In this document: one piece after another, positions 17,547 through 26,132 of the stretch | How the letters are laid out: the number at the start of each line of letters is the position of its first letter | How positions within the stretch are numbered: the first letter of the stretch is position 1 | Position numbers and translations under genes: made by a program | Notes under the pieces: generated by a model | The model's input: the letters and a program-made list of their open reading frames with translations, nothing else | Database searches by the model: none | What the model was told of the DNA's origin: nothing | Assembly (NCBI RefSeq): GCF_001426505.1 | Contig: NZ_LMEV01000013.1 | Coordinates: 124,001 to 188,000, forward strand | Source: Variovorax sp. Root473 | GTDB taxonomy: Bacteria; Pseudomonadota; Gammaproteobacteria; Burkholderiales; Burkholderiaceae_C | Reading direction: 5' to 3' | Length of the DNA: 64,000 nt

Positions 17547-18338
17547 ATGAGCTTCAAACCCCGGATCCTGATTGCCGAAGACGAATCGGGCATCGCCGAC
17601 ACGCTCCAGTACGTTCTGAGCAGCGACGGTTTCCAGCCGGTCTGGTGCGCCACGGCCGAAGAAGCCATCGCGCAGTTCGCGCAGGAGCGCCCCGCGCTCG
17701 CGATCCTGGACATCGGATTGCCCGACCTGAACGGCTTCGAGCTCTTCAAACGCCTCCAGGCGCTGAACCAGTCGATGGGCGGCCCGGAGGTACCGATGGT
17801 CTTCTTGACGGCCCGCAGCGACGAAATAGACCGCGTGGTGGGCCTCGAACTCGGCGCCGACGACTACATCGCCAAGCCGTTTTCACCCCGCGAGCTGGTT
17901 GCCCGCGTGCGAACCATCCTGCGCCGCAGCGCCAGAAACGGCCCGGGAAGCCCACCAGCGGCCGCAGCGCCGATTCATGGGGTACCCCATCAAAACGCGC
18001 CGGCGCCGCCTCCAGCGGCGCCACAGACCCCTGCAACACCCTTTGCACTCGACAGCGAGCGCATGCAGATCCGTTACTACGGACGGCTGCTCGAACTCTC
18101 GCGCTACGAATACGGCCTGCTGAAGCTGATGGTCCAGCGCCCGGGGCGCGTGTTCACGCGCGACGAACTGCTCCAGCTCGTCTGGGACGACGCCAGCGAC
18201 AGCTTCGACCGCACGGTCGACGCGCACATCAAGACGCTGCGCGCCAAGCTCAAGTCCATCGCGCCCGAGGTCGAGCCGATCCGCACGCTGCGCGGCACGG
18301 GCTACGCCCTGAACGAAGAACTCCCGACCAGCCCATGA
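17547..18338 (+). CDS. creB: response regulator CreB
   Basis: A 263-residue OmpR-family regulator. The receiver has RILIAEDES, the phospho-acceptor Asp in LAILDIGLPDLNG near residue 55, and the conserved Lys in AKPFSPREL. A proline/alanine-rich linker of about 40 residues, longer than in E. coli CreB, joins it to a winged-helix domain (FTRDELLQLVWDD, IRTLRGTGYALNEE). It is followed by creC. A perfect CreB-type box lies upstream of creD at 26010-26025, which supports the assignment. Confidence 0.88.
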   Translation: MSFKPRILIAEDESGIADTLQYVLSSDGFQPVWCATAEEAIAQFAQERPALAILDIGLPDLNGFELFKRLQALNQSMGGPEVPMVFLTARSDEIDRVVGLELGADDYIAKPFSPRELVARVRTILRRSARNGPGSPPAAAAPIHGVPHQNAPAPPPAAPQTPATPFALDSERMQIRYYGRLLELSRYEYGLLKLMVQRPGRVFTRDELLQLVWDDASDSFDRTVDAHIKTLRAKLKSIAPEVEPIRTLRGTGYALNEELPTSP

Positions 18339-18360
18339 CATTGGAGTGGGCCCGCTCTTC

Positions 18361-18456
18361 CGTGGAATACCGCGGAACCGGCTCTGCCGGGCCGCTGGTA
18401 TTGCCCCCGGCGAGGGGGTTGGAGAAGCGACACGAAGTGCGCGAAGCCTGGGGGAG
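18361..18456 (+). repeat. dispersed ~100-bp intergenic repeat, copy 2 (between creB and creC)
   Basis: It carries the shared blocks: ACCGCGGAACCGGC, the CCCCCGGCGAGGGGG palindrome, GCGACACGAAGTGCGCG and AGCCTGGGGGAGT. Its last bases, GGGGAG at 18451-18456, sit six bases before the creC ATG and act as the likely ribosome binding site. Confidence 0.88.
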
Positions 18457-18462
18457 TGCTCG

Positions 18463-19914
18463 ATGACGCGGCGCACGCGGATCTTCATCGGCATCCTGCT
18501 GATCTACACGGCGGGCATCGCCTTCCTGCTGTACCGCGTCGTCTCCGACATCGACCCGCGCTACCGCGAGTCGGCCGAGGAATCACTGGTCGAAACCTCG
18601 CAGCTCATGGCCAGCCTCGTCGAGCAGGACGTGATCGCTGGCGCCATCAACACGGCGCGGCTGGAGCCGCTGTTTCGCAGCGTCTATGCGCGCGAGTTCT
18701 CGGCGCAGATCTACAACCTGCACAAGAGCCGGGTCGAGCTGCGCGTGTACGTCACCGACCGCACCGGCCGCGTCATGTTCGATTCGCTCGGCCGCCACCT
18801 GGGCAACGACTACTCGCAGTGGAGCGACGTGAAGCGCACGCTCGGCGGGCTGTACGGCGCGCGCACGTCACGCGACGTCGATGGCGACCCGCGCACCTCG
18901 GTGATGTACGTCGGCGCGCCGATCCGCTGGAACGGCGAGATCGTCGGCGTGGTCAGCGTCGGCAAGCCGGTGCAGAGCTTCGGCCAGTTCGTCGAGGACG
19001 CACGTGTGCGCACCATCTGGGTCGGCGTGGGTTCGGCGCTGGCGCTGCTGCTGCTCACCGTGATCGTCTCGGTGTGGCTGGTGCGGCCCTTCGGCCTGAT
19101 CCGCGACTACTGGACGTGGGTGCGCGCCCAAAACCGCGTGGGCAGCCTGAGCCTGTCGCGCATGGCGCGGCGCGCGGTCGATGCGGTGCGCACCGGCTTC
19201 GGCGAGATGCGCGACGCGCTCACCGGACGCAACTACGTGGCCGACTACGTGCAGACCTTTACGCACGAAGTGAAGAGCCCGCTGTCGGCCATTCGCGGAG
19301 CGGCCGAGCTGCTGCAGGAACCGCAGATGCCGCACGACCAGCGCGAGCGTTTCCTGAAAAACATCGAACGCGAAACCCAGCGCATCCAGGAAATCGTCGA
19401 CCGCATGATGGAACTCACCGCGCTCGAAACGCGGCGCGCCCTCGACCGCACCGAACCCGTGGCACTGGGCCCGCTGATCGAAGACATTGCGGCCAGCGCA
19501 CAATCCGCCGCGTCGCGGCGCGGCATCCGGTTGATCGTGAATCTTCGCGAACCTGCGCGCGTCGAGGGAGATCCGTTCCTGCTGCGCCGCGCGATCAGCA
19601 ACCTGCTCGACAACGCACTCGATTTTTCACCGCCCGACAGCGAGGTGCTGCTGACGCTGGAAACCACCTCGCGCCTCGCGCGCATCAACGTGCGCGACCA
19701 TGGCCCGGGCATTCCGGACTACGCGCAGGACAAGGTCTTCGAGAAGTTCTATTCGCTCGCCCGGCCGCACAGCCAGAAGAAGAGCACGGGGCTCGGCCTG
19801 GCGTTCGTGAAGGAAATCGCGACGCTGCACCGCGGCCGCATCGACCTGGGCAACGCGACGCGCGGCGGCGCCGTGGCGACGCTCACGCTGCCGCTGCTGT
19901 CAACGCACCACTGA
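18463..19914 (+). CDS. creC: sensor histidine kinase CreC
   Basis: A 483-residue kinase with an N-terminal helix (residues about 7-27), a periplasmic region with a CreC-like sensing fold, a second helix (VGVGSALALLLLTVIVSVWLV, about 185-205), a HAMP-like segment and the kinase core. The H box is FTHEVKSPLSAIRGAAELL, the N box ISNLLDNALDFSPP, and the ATP-lid motifs are DHGPGIP and KSTGLGLAFV. The H box with Glu-Val-Lys-Ser-Pro instead of Glu-Leu-Arg-Thr-Pro is characteristic of CreC. The start chosen is the ATG after the repeat-derived GGGGAG. Confidence 0.9.
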   Translation: MTRRTRIFIGILLIYTAGIAFLLYRVVSDIDPRYRESAEESLVETSQLMASLVEQDVIAGAINTARLEPLFRSVYAREFSAQIYNLHKSRVELRVYVTDRTGRVMFDSLGRHLGNDYSQWSDVKRTLGGLYGARTSRDVDGDPRTSVMYVGAPIRWNGEIVGVVSVGKPVQSFGQFVEDARVRTIWVGVGSALALLLLTVIVSVWLVRPFGLIRDYWTWVRAQNRVGSLSLSRMARRAVDAVRTGFGEMRDALTGRNYVADYVQTFTHEVKSPLSAIRGAAELLQEPQMPHDQRERFLKNIERETQRIQEIVDRMMELTALETRRALDRTEPVALGPLIEDIAASAQSAASRRGIRLIVNLREPARVEGDPFLLRRAISNLLDNALDFSPPDSEVLLTLETTSRLARINVRDHGPGIPDYAQDKVFEKFYSLARPHSQKKSTGLGLAFVKEIATLHRGRIDLGNATRGGAVATLTLPLLSTHH

Positions 19915-19919
19915 ACGGA

Positions 19920-20525
19920 TCACTGACCCACGAGCACGCGATACGCCTGGCGCGTCTCGGGGCTCACGGCTTCGAGCAATTGCTCGTACGAGGTCTGGTG
20001 CCGCGCCAGCATGCGCGCCGAGGCCACGGCCTTCGATTTGCAGAACCAGTGGCAGGTGTGCTGCATGAGGAACAGCTCGGCCGACATCGTGAAGGCCTTC
20101 GATTTCGGCGAACGGCCAGCAGCATTTTTCGCCACGCCCGCGATGCCGCGCGCATGAATGCGCAGTGCTTCGCGCAGGTCGAAGCTCGCGGACGGGAACA
20201 GCGTGGTGGCGAACGGCAAGGCCATCGGCAGCCGGCTCGTGCGTGTGTCGGCTTCGGGTTCGCGCGCGAGATCGGCGGCGAAGGTCTCGAACTGGGCGGC
20301 GAGCTTTTCCTCGGTGGCGTCGAGCAGGTGCCAGATCTGCTGGCGGCGTTCGGCGTCGTCTTCGCCGAGGCAGCGCAGGTAGCCCTGGGTCAGGCTCTCC
20401 ATCAGCTTCTCGATCTGGTAGCGGCCCAGATGGCGACCGAGCAGCGCGATGCGCTGGCGCTGTTCCTTGGACTTGAGGATGTAGAAGCCAGCGGCAATCA
20501 GTGCCACCAGGGTGAGGATTTCCAT
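19920..20525 (-). CDS. unknown membrane-anchored protein
   Basis: A 201-residue protein I do not recognise. It has one N-terminal helix (residues about 3-20, ILTLVALIAAGFYIL) and then a charged, helix-rich cytoplasmic part with several glutamate/arginine-rich segments (RRQQIWHLLDATEEKLAAQFE). It contains the motif TCHWFCKSKA, with two cysteines. The start MEILTLVAL is chosen to begin the helix. It converges on creC and is separated from mrcA by repeat copy 3. Confidence 0.6.
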   Translation of the reverse strand: MEILTLVALIAAGFYILKSKEQRQRIALLGRHLGRYQIEKLMESLTQGYLRCLGEDDAERRQQIWHLLDATEEKLAAQFETFAADLAREPEADTRTSRLPMALPFATTLFPSASFDLREALRIHARGIAGVAKNAAGRSPKSKAFTMSAELFLMQHTCHWFCKSKAVASARMLARHQTSYEQLLEAVSPETRQAYRVLVGQ

Positions 20526-20628
20526 GGATGCGAGAAAAGGGAGAAGAACAAAAAAAGAAGCGGGGGCCGCGGCACCGAGTGTAGGCACCGCAGACCGCCC
20601 GCGTTTTCCCTCTGCTGCATCGTCTTTT

Positions 20629-20727
20629 CGTGAAACACCGCGGAACCGGCTTTGCCGGGCCGCCGGTGTTGCCCCCGGCGAGGGGGTTGGCGCAGCGACA
20701 CGAAGTGCGCGTAGCCTGGGGGCGTGC
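20629..20727 (+). repeat. dispersed ~100-bp intergenic repeat, copy 3
   Basis: This is the best-formed copy: ACCGCGGAACCGGC, TTTGCCGGGCCGCCGG, CCCCCGGCGAGGGGG, GCGACACGAAGTGCGCG and AGCCTGGGGG. It ends three bases before the mrcA stop codon read leftward, and lies between mrcA and the unknown membrane-anchored gene. Confidence 0.88.
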
Positions 20728-20729
20728 CG

Positions 20730-23123
20730 TTACCTGAAGAAGTCCAGGATGCGGTTGCGTTCTTCAGGCGGCGGTGGTGCGCCGATCGGCGCGCCCGTCA
20801 GCACCTCCACCGGCTGTATCGGCTGCTCGATGCTTTCCAGGCCCAGGCTCGCCACGTTGTGGCCCGGCGTGAAGTCGTCGAAGTACCACTCGCCGTCGAT
20901 GCTCACCACGCCAGGCGGTTCGGCCGGCAGCATCACGGGCACGCCGCGTAGCGCCGACTGCATGTAGCCGGTCCAGATCGGCAGGCTCAGGCTGCCGCCG
21001 GTCTCGCCGCGCACGCCGAGCTGGCGCGGTGTGTCGTAGCCAACCCAGGCGATGCCCACGCGCGTGGGCTGGAAACCCGCGAACCAGGTGTCGAACGAGT
21101 CGTTGGTGGTGCCGGTCTTGCCGAAGAGGTCGTCGCGCTTGAGCGCCTGGTAGGCCTTGAAGCCGGAGCCGCCCTTGACCACGCTCTGCAGCAGCGATTC
21201 CATGATGAACGCATTGCGCGCGGGAATGGCACGGCGGCTTTCGTCGAGCGCCGGGGGCTCGGTTTCCATCAGCACCTTGTCCCTGAGGTCGGTGACACGG
21301 GTCACGAGGTAGGGGTTCACGCGGTAGCCGCCATTGGCGAACACCGAGTAGCCCACTGCCATCTGCATCGGCGTGACCGAGCCGGCGCCCAGGCCCATCG
21401 GCAGGTTGGCCGGGTGCTTGTCCTTGTCGAAGCCGAACTTCGTGACCCACTCTTGCGCGTAGGGCGCGCCGATCGACTGCAGCACGCGCAGCGTGACCAG
21501 GTTCTTCGACTTCATGAGCGCATTGCGCAGCGGCATCGGGCCTTCGAAGGTGCCGTCGAAGTTCTTCGGGTCCCAGGGCTGGCCGCCGTTGACGCCAGCG
21601 TCGAAGACCAGCGGCGCGTCGTTCACCACGGTGGCGGGCGTGAAGCCTTTTTCGAGCGCCGCCGAGTAGATGAAGGGCTTGAAGCTCGAGCCCGGCTGGC
21701 GCCAGGCCTGCGACACGTGGTTGAACTTGTTCTTGCCGAAGTCGAAGCCGCCGACCAGCGCGGTGATGGCACCGCTGCGCGGGTCCATCGCGATGAAGGC
21801 GCCTTCCACTTCGGGCAGCTGGGTGATTTCCCAGGTGTTCTTGGGCGTCCTGGCGACGCGGATCACGGCGCCTCGGCGGATCTTGATGTTCGGCGGCGCC
21901 TTCGCGGCCAGGCCGGACTGTGCGGGCTTGAGGCCCTCGCCCGAGATCTCGAAGGCTTCGCCGTTGGCGCGCACCGCGGTCACTTCCTTGGCGCTGGCTT
22001 CCAGCACCACGGCCGAGATCACGTCGCCGTTGTCGGGGTGCTCGGCGAGCGCTTCGTCGACGGCCTCGTCGATTTCCTTCTGGCCGCTGGCCGGCAGGTC
22101 GACGAACTTCTCGGGGCCGCGGTACACCTGACGGCGCTCGTAGTCCATGATGCCCTTGCGCAGCGACTTGTACGCCGCCGCCTGGTCGGCCGCGACCAGC
22201 GAGGTGTAGACCTTCATGCCGCTGGTGTAGATGCTGTCGCCGTACTGCGCGTACATCATCTGGCGCACGGTCTCGGCCACGTACTCGGCGTGCAGGCGGT
22301 TCGGGTCGGCGGCATCGCGCAGGTGCAGCTCTTCCTTCTTGGCTTCGGCCGCCTGCTCGGCGGTGATGAAGCCGGTTTCGTGCATGCGGTCGATCACGTA
22401 GAGCTGGCGCGCCCGCGCGCGGCGCGGGTTGACCACGGGGTTGTTGGCGCCGGGCGCCTTCGGCAGGCCGGCGAGCATGGCGGCCTCGGCAATGGTGACC
22501 TGCTGCAGCGGCTTGCCGAAGTAGGCCTCGGAGGCAGCAGCGAAACCGTAGGCCCGGTTGCCCAGGTAGATCTGGTTCAGGTAGATCTCCAGGATCTGGT
22601 CCTTGCTGAGCTGCTGCTCGAGCCGGAAGGCCAGCACGATCTCCGAGGCCTTGCGGCTGAGCGTGCGCTCCGAGCTCAGGTAGACGTTGCGCGCCACCTG
22701 CATCGTGATGGTCGAGGCGCCCTGTTGGCGCCCGCCCTTGAAGCTGGCCACGGCCGCGCGCGCGAAGCCCTTGTAGTCCACGCCACCGTGGTCGTAGAAG
22801 CGCGCGTCCTCCACGGCCAGCACGGCGTCTTTCATGACCTTCGGAATGTTGGCGAAAGGCGTGAGGTTGCGGCGCTCCTCGCCGAACTCGCCGATCAGCG
22901 TGCCTTCGGTGGTGTACACGCGCAGCGGCAGCTTCGGCCGGTAGTCGGCCAGCTCGGAAATGTCGGGCAGCTTCGGGTAGATGGCGACCACCCCCACGAT
23001 GGCGGCGCCCAGCAACGCCACGGCGCCGGCGCCGGCCACGATGGCGCTCCAGCCGGCGATGCGTTTCCAGGGGAGCTGGCGCAGCGCACTGGCAGGTTGG
23101 GAGGAACGAGGTTCTTGGGACAT
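20730..23123 (-). CDS. mrcA: penicillin-binding protein 1A
   Basis: A 797-residue bifunctional cell-wall synthase. After an N-terminal helix (about residues 22-44) come the GT51 glycosyltransferase motifs (EDARFYDHGGVDYKG, GGRQQGASTITMQVARN, KASEIVLAF, QIYLGNRAYG) and then the transpeptidase motifs: SSFK (in PGSSFKPFIYS), SKN (in LMKSKNLVTLRV) and KTGTTND. It polymerises and crosslinks peptidoglycan at the inner membrane. The start MSQEPRSS is chosen over longer frames that overlap the downstream-facing nagZ end. It is a likely target of beta-lactams, fitting the Cre neighbourhood. Confidence 0.95.
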   Translation of the reverse strand: MSQEPRSSQPASALRQLPWKRIAGWSAIVAGAGAVALLGAAIVGVVAIYPKLPDISELADYRPKLPLRVYTTEGTLIGEFGEERRNLTPFANIPKVMKDAVLAVEDARFYDHGGVDYKGFARAAVASFKGGRQQGASTITMQVARNVYLSSERTLSRKASEIVLAFRLEQQLSKDQILEIYLNQIYLGNRAYGFAAASEAYFGKPLQQVTIAEAAMLAGLPKAPGANNPVVNPRRARARQLYVIDRMHETGFITAEQAAEAKKEELHLRDAADPNRLHAEYVAETVRQMMYAQYGDSIYTSGMKVYTSLVAADQAAAYKSLRKGIMDYERRQVYRGPEKFVDLPASGQKEIDEAVDEALAEHPDNGDVISAVVLEASAKEVTAVRANGEAFEISGEGLKPAQSGLAAKAPPNIKIRRGAVIRVARTPKNTWEITQLPEVEGAFIAMDPRSGAITALVGGFDFGKNKFNHVSQAWRQPGSSFKPFIYSAALEKGFTPATVVNDAPLVFDAGVNGGQPWDPKNFDGTFEGPMPLRNALMKSKNLVTLRVLQSIGAPYAQEWVTKFGFDKDKHPANLPMGLGAGSVTPMQMAVGYSVFANGGYRVNPYLVTRVTDLRDKVLMETEPPALDESRRAIPARNAFIMESLLQSVVKGGSGFKAYQALKRDDLFGKTGTTNDSFDTWFAGFQPTRVGIAWVGYDTPRQLGVRGETGGSLSLPIWTGYMQSALRGVPVMLPAEPPGVVSIDGEWYFDDFTPGHNVASLGLESIEQPIQPVEVLTGAPIGAPPPPEERNRILDFFR

Positions 23124-23139
23124 GAGATAGGGCCAGGGG

Positions 23140-24432
23140 CTAGCGAAGAGGTTGGAGCCGTGGCGCGCGCGGGCGTTCCACCGCCCGGGGATCGAGCGCG
23201 CCGCGCCGCACGCCTTCCAGCGCGCAGTGCATGGCATCGAAATACTTGTCGTGGTCGTAGGCGATGAGCAGCAAGTCCACCCCGGCGTCGAGTGCGCCCA
23301 GGGTGGCGTTGCAAAGGCCTCGGTAGTAGGCCCCGCCCATCGTGAGGTCGTCGGTGACGAGCAGGCCCTGAAAGCCCCATTCGCCTCGGATCACCTGCTG
23401 CACGATTTTGCGTGAGAAAGAGACCGGCGCGTGTGCGTCGAGTTCCCCAAGGATGACATGGCCCAGCATGATCGCGGCATCCGAATGTTTCGACACGTCT
23501 TGAAACGGCTTCCAGTCGTGCGCGGCGAGTCGGGCCACGGGCGTGCGTAGTTCGGCCCCCACGTGGTGCGTGTCCTCGGTCACGCCCGCGAGCCCGGGAA
23601 AGTGCTTGAGCGTGCCGCGCACGCCCGTCGATTCAAGGCCTTGCTCGTAAGCGAGCGCCACCTGCGCGGTAATTTCGGGGTCGCTCGAAATGGCGCGTTC
23701 CTCGATGCGGGTGTGCAGGTCCCAGCGGCCCGGGGCACGGCCGGGGCGCAGGTCGACCACCGGGCTGAAGTTCAGCGTGATGCCCAGCGCGGCGAGCGCC
23801 TCGCCCTGCTGCGCGCCGTAGGCGCGGGCACGTTGCAACAGGTCGTGCGTGGGCACGTCGGCGTCCAGCAGGCGAGCGAGCGCCGGCTGGTGCGGCACCA
23901 TCGGCGACAGGCGCGAGACGCCGCCGCCCTCCTGGTCGGTCGCCACCACCAGCGGCGGCAGGCCAGCCGCCAGACGCAGCGCCTGCAGGCTGGCGATTTC
24001 CGCGCGCAGCGTCTCGGCACTGCGGCCCTTCACGTTGCGGCCGGTCACGAAGATGCCGCCGATCAGGCCCCGGCACGCCAGCTCGCGCAGGTTGTTCGCA
24101 TCGTCATAACCGACGATGAAGCGCGCGCCCAACGCCTGTGCCACGGGGCCCGAAGCGGCGTTCACTTCCAGCCGGTGCTGGCGCGAGGCCAGTTCGTGGC
24201 CCAGCGCCGTCAGCGTCGCGCCGACCGTCAGGGCCAGCGCCACGACACGGCGCGTGCCGCGCGCGCTGCGCCAGGCGATCGCGCCGCTGGCGCACAGTGC
24301 GGCGAGCAGCAGCGGCAGTTCCTCGTCGCGCAGGAAGCGCAGGTGCGGGTCCTTCAGGTGCCAGGCCCAGGCGCACAGCACGGCCAGCAGCAGCCAGCCG
24401 AGCACGCCGGGGATGGCGCGCAGCAGTCTCAT
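23140..24432 (-). CDS. nagZ: membrane-anchored GH3 beta-N-acetylhexosaminidase (NagZ-like)
   Basis: A 430-residue protein. The first ~95 residues hold up to three hydrophobic segments, which ordinary cytosolic NagZ lacks. The rest is a GH3 TIM barrel with DQEGGGVSRL, FSPVVDL, GTLKHFPGLAGVTEDTHH (catalytic His/Asp loop) and VTDDLTMGG (nucleophile Asp). NagZ removes GlcNAc from anhydromuropeptides in wall recycling and makes AmpC inducer. Here the anchor suggests a membrane-bound or periplasm-facing version; that is inference. The start overlaps the creD stop by four bases (ATGA). Confidence 0.82.
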   Translation of the reverse strand: MRLLRAIPGVLGWLLLAVLCAWAWHLKDPHLRFLRDEELPLLLAALCASGAIAWRSARGTRRVVALALTVGATLTALGHELASRQHRLEVNAASGPVAQALGARFIVGYDDANNLRELACRGLIGGIFVTGRNVKGRSAETLRAEIASLQALRLAAGLPPLVVATDQEGGGVSRLSPMVPHQPALARLLDADVPTHDLLQRARAYGAQQGEALAALGITLNFSPVVDLRPGRAPGRWDLHTRIEERAISSDPEITAQVALAYEQGLESTGVRGTLKHFPGLAGVTEDTHHVGAELRTPVARLAAHDWKPFQDVSKHSDAAIMLGHVILGELDAHAPVSFSRKIVQQVIRGEWGFQGLLVTDDLTMGGAYYRGLCNATLGALDAGVDLLLIAYDHDKYFDAMHCALEGVRRGALDPRAVERPRAPRLQPLR

Positions 24433-25916
24433 GCGTCCACCGTGGCCGCCGGGACAGCCGGGGCGGGTTCGCTGCGGCGCGACAGCGCATACCAGTTGAC
24501 CTTGCGCGTCACGAGCATCAGCGCGGCCAGCATGCCGAAGATCAGCAGCGCGCCCAGCAGCAGCGCATTGCTTTCCGAGGCCAGCAGGCCGTAGAGCGCG
24601 CCGTACAGCAGCGCCACGAAGGCGGCGAACGACAGGCCGCGCCGCCAGCCTTCGAGCACCGCGCTGAAGTACACGGCCAGCAGCGCCACGCTGGCACCGG
24701 CCGCGCCTGCGTAGGCGAAGTGGAAGGCGAACTTCTCCGACAACGCGAGCAGCAGCAAGAAGAACAGCGCGATCGACAGGCCCACCAGCCCGTACTGCAC
24801 CGGGTGCAGGCGCAGCTTGCGAAACAGCTCGAACATGAAGGCCGCCATCAGCACCAGGCCGATGAAGAGCGCACCGTACTTGCCGGCGCGCGTGCTCATC
24901 GAATACACGTTGACGGGCTGCGCGAGCGACACGTCGAAGGTCTGCAGCGGGCCCGAGGCATGGCGCGACATGGACGCCGTGGACGCCGTGCGCACGACGG
25001 CCGCCGCGGCGTTCTGCGCGGCATCGCCTTCACCGCCCCACAGGCCGGCACGCACCTGCTCGCGCGCCGTGGTCACCAGCGAGGACACGCGCCAGCGCGC
25101 GTCGAAGCCCTGCGGCGTCACCTGACGCTGCGTGGCGAGGAAGCGTCCGCCGAAGCTGGGGTGCGCCCACGGCGAATGCAGGTGCGCGGTGGTTTCCTCG
25201 GCGATCGGCACCATCGAGAGCGTGTCCTGGCCCACCAGCGAGAGCTTCATGTCGAAGGGCAGCGGCTTGCCCGCCTGCCAGGCGGCGAGCGCGGCGCCCG
25301 TGAGCGGCGCGTGGATGCCGTTGGCGTAGGTGGCGTTGTCGGGCAGGCCCGGCACGCGCTGGCGAAAGCGCAGCGCTTCGCCTTCGATCGAGAGCGCGGG
25401 CGAACCGTCGATGCCGCGCAGGTCGCTCACGTGGAAGGCGATCAGCGGCGGACGGAACTCGATCGACGAGCCGCTCTCGCTGTGCGGCACGGACTGCGGA
25501 TCGAAGCCCGCGAAGCCGCCGCCGAGCGTGGCCGTCAGCGTGTAGAACGGAATGCGGAAGATGCCGCGGTAGCGCTCCTGAGTGGCCATGTCGCCTTCGA
25601 TGTGCAGCTTGTCGGGGAACACGGCGTGCACCATCCCCTTGCTCTGCGCGGCCTGCCCGATCACCTTGCCTTGTGCGTTGCGTACCGGCTCCATCCAGCG
25701 TTCCACATACGGCACCAGCAGCACGGGTCCGACCATGGTTTGCGGCGCGGCGTAAGTCTCGGCGAGTTCGCGCGCGGCCTCCTGCTGGCTCTCGCCGCGG
25801 GCGTGGTTGAGGTCGTCGATTCGTGCCAACGGAATGAACAGCACCAGCAGCAGGAAGCACAGGCCGGCCACCTTGACCAGCACCGAGTTCTGCAGGGTCT
25901 TCAACAGTTGAAGCAT
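24429..25916 (-). CDS. creD: inner-membrane protein CreD
   Basis: A 495-residue protein with an N-terminal helix (VLVKVAGLCFLLLVLFIPL), a large periplasmic domain of about 290 residues (YAAPQTMVGPVLLVPYVERW) and five or six C-terminal helices, the standard CreD layout. Its role is linked to envelope integrity and beta-lactam/colicin response; the biochemical function is unknown. It is the classic target of CreB. It is the first gene of a leftward unit with nagZ and mrcA and has a CreB box 94 bp upstream. Confidence 0.9.
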   Translation of the reverse strand: MLQLLKTLQNSVLVKVAGLCFLLLVLFIPLARIDDLNHARGESQQEAARELAETYAAPQTMVGPVLLVPYVERWMEPVRNAQGKVIGQAAQSKGMVHAVFPDKLHIEGDMATQERYRGIFRIPFYTLTATLGGGFAGFDPQSVPHSESGSSIEFRPPLIAFHVSDLRGIDGSPALSIEGEALRFRQRVPGLPDNATYANGIHAPLTGAALAAWQAGKPLPFDMKLSLVGQDTLSMVPIAEETTAHLHSPWAHPSFGGRFLATQRQVTPQGFDARWRVSSLVTTAREQVRAGLWGGEGDAAQNAAAAVVRTASTASMSRHASGPLQTFDVSLAQPVNVYSMSTRAGKYGALFIGLVLMAAFMFELFRKLRLHPVQYGLVGLSIALFFLLLLALSEKFAFHFAYAGAAGASVALLAVYFSAVLEGWRRGLSFAAFVALLYGALYGLLASESNALLLGALLIFGMLAALMLVTRKVNWYALSRRSEPAPAVPAATVDA

Positions 25917-26132
25917 GGGTTTCTTCCCCTCTTTTCCGGGGTTTTCGTGATGAGGCGCCGATGCTCTCCGACCGATCCGAAGGCGGTATGAAGCCGCCGC
26001 GCGGCGCACTTCACACAGACTTCACACAGCGGTGCATTCGGGTGTGGCGACTTCAACGCGCCTTCCAACTGCCTTCTCGCACGCTCACGACAGTGAGGGC
26101 TGTGCAAGTTCGCACGCAGAAGGACACCCGCC
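25917..26132. other. divergent promoter region, creD / VIT-VWA
   Basis: 216 bp between divergent starts. A perfect CreB box at 26010-26025. No other gene or motif that I can name. Confidence 0.7.
26010..26025. promoter_or_regulatory. CreB box (cre-tag), perfect match
   Basis: TTCAC (26010-26014), six bases, TTCAC (26021-26025): an exact match to the TTCACNNNNNNTTCAC direct repeat bound by CreB/BlrA regulators. It lies 94 bp upstream of creD (leftward) and 108 bp upstream of the VIT/VWA gene (rightward). creB and creC are 8-6 kb away in the same window. Confidence 0.78.

Noticed and set aside
20625..20640. Possible parS half-site CGTGAAACA
   Set aside because: Only the right half of the parS palindrome is present, and it belongs to the end of a repeat copy; no full parS was found in the window.
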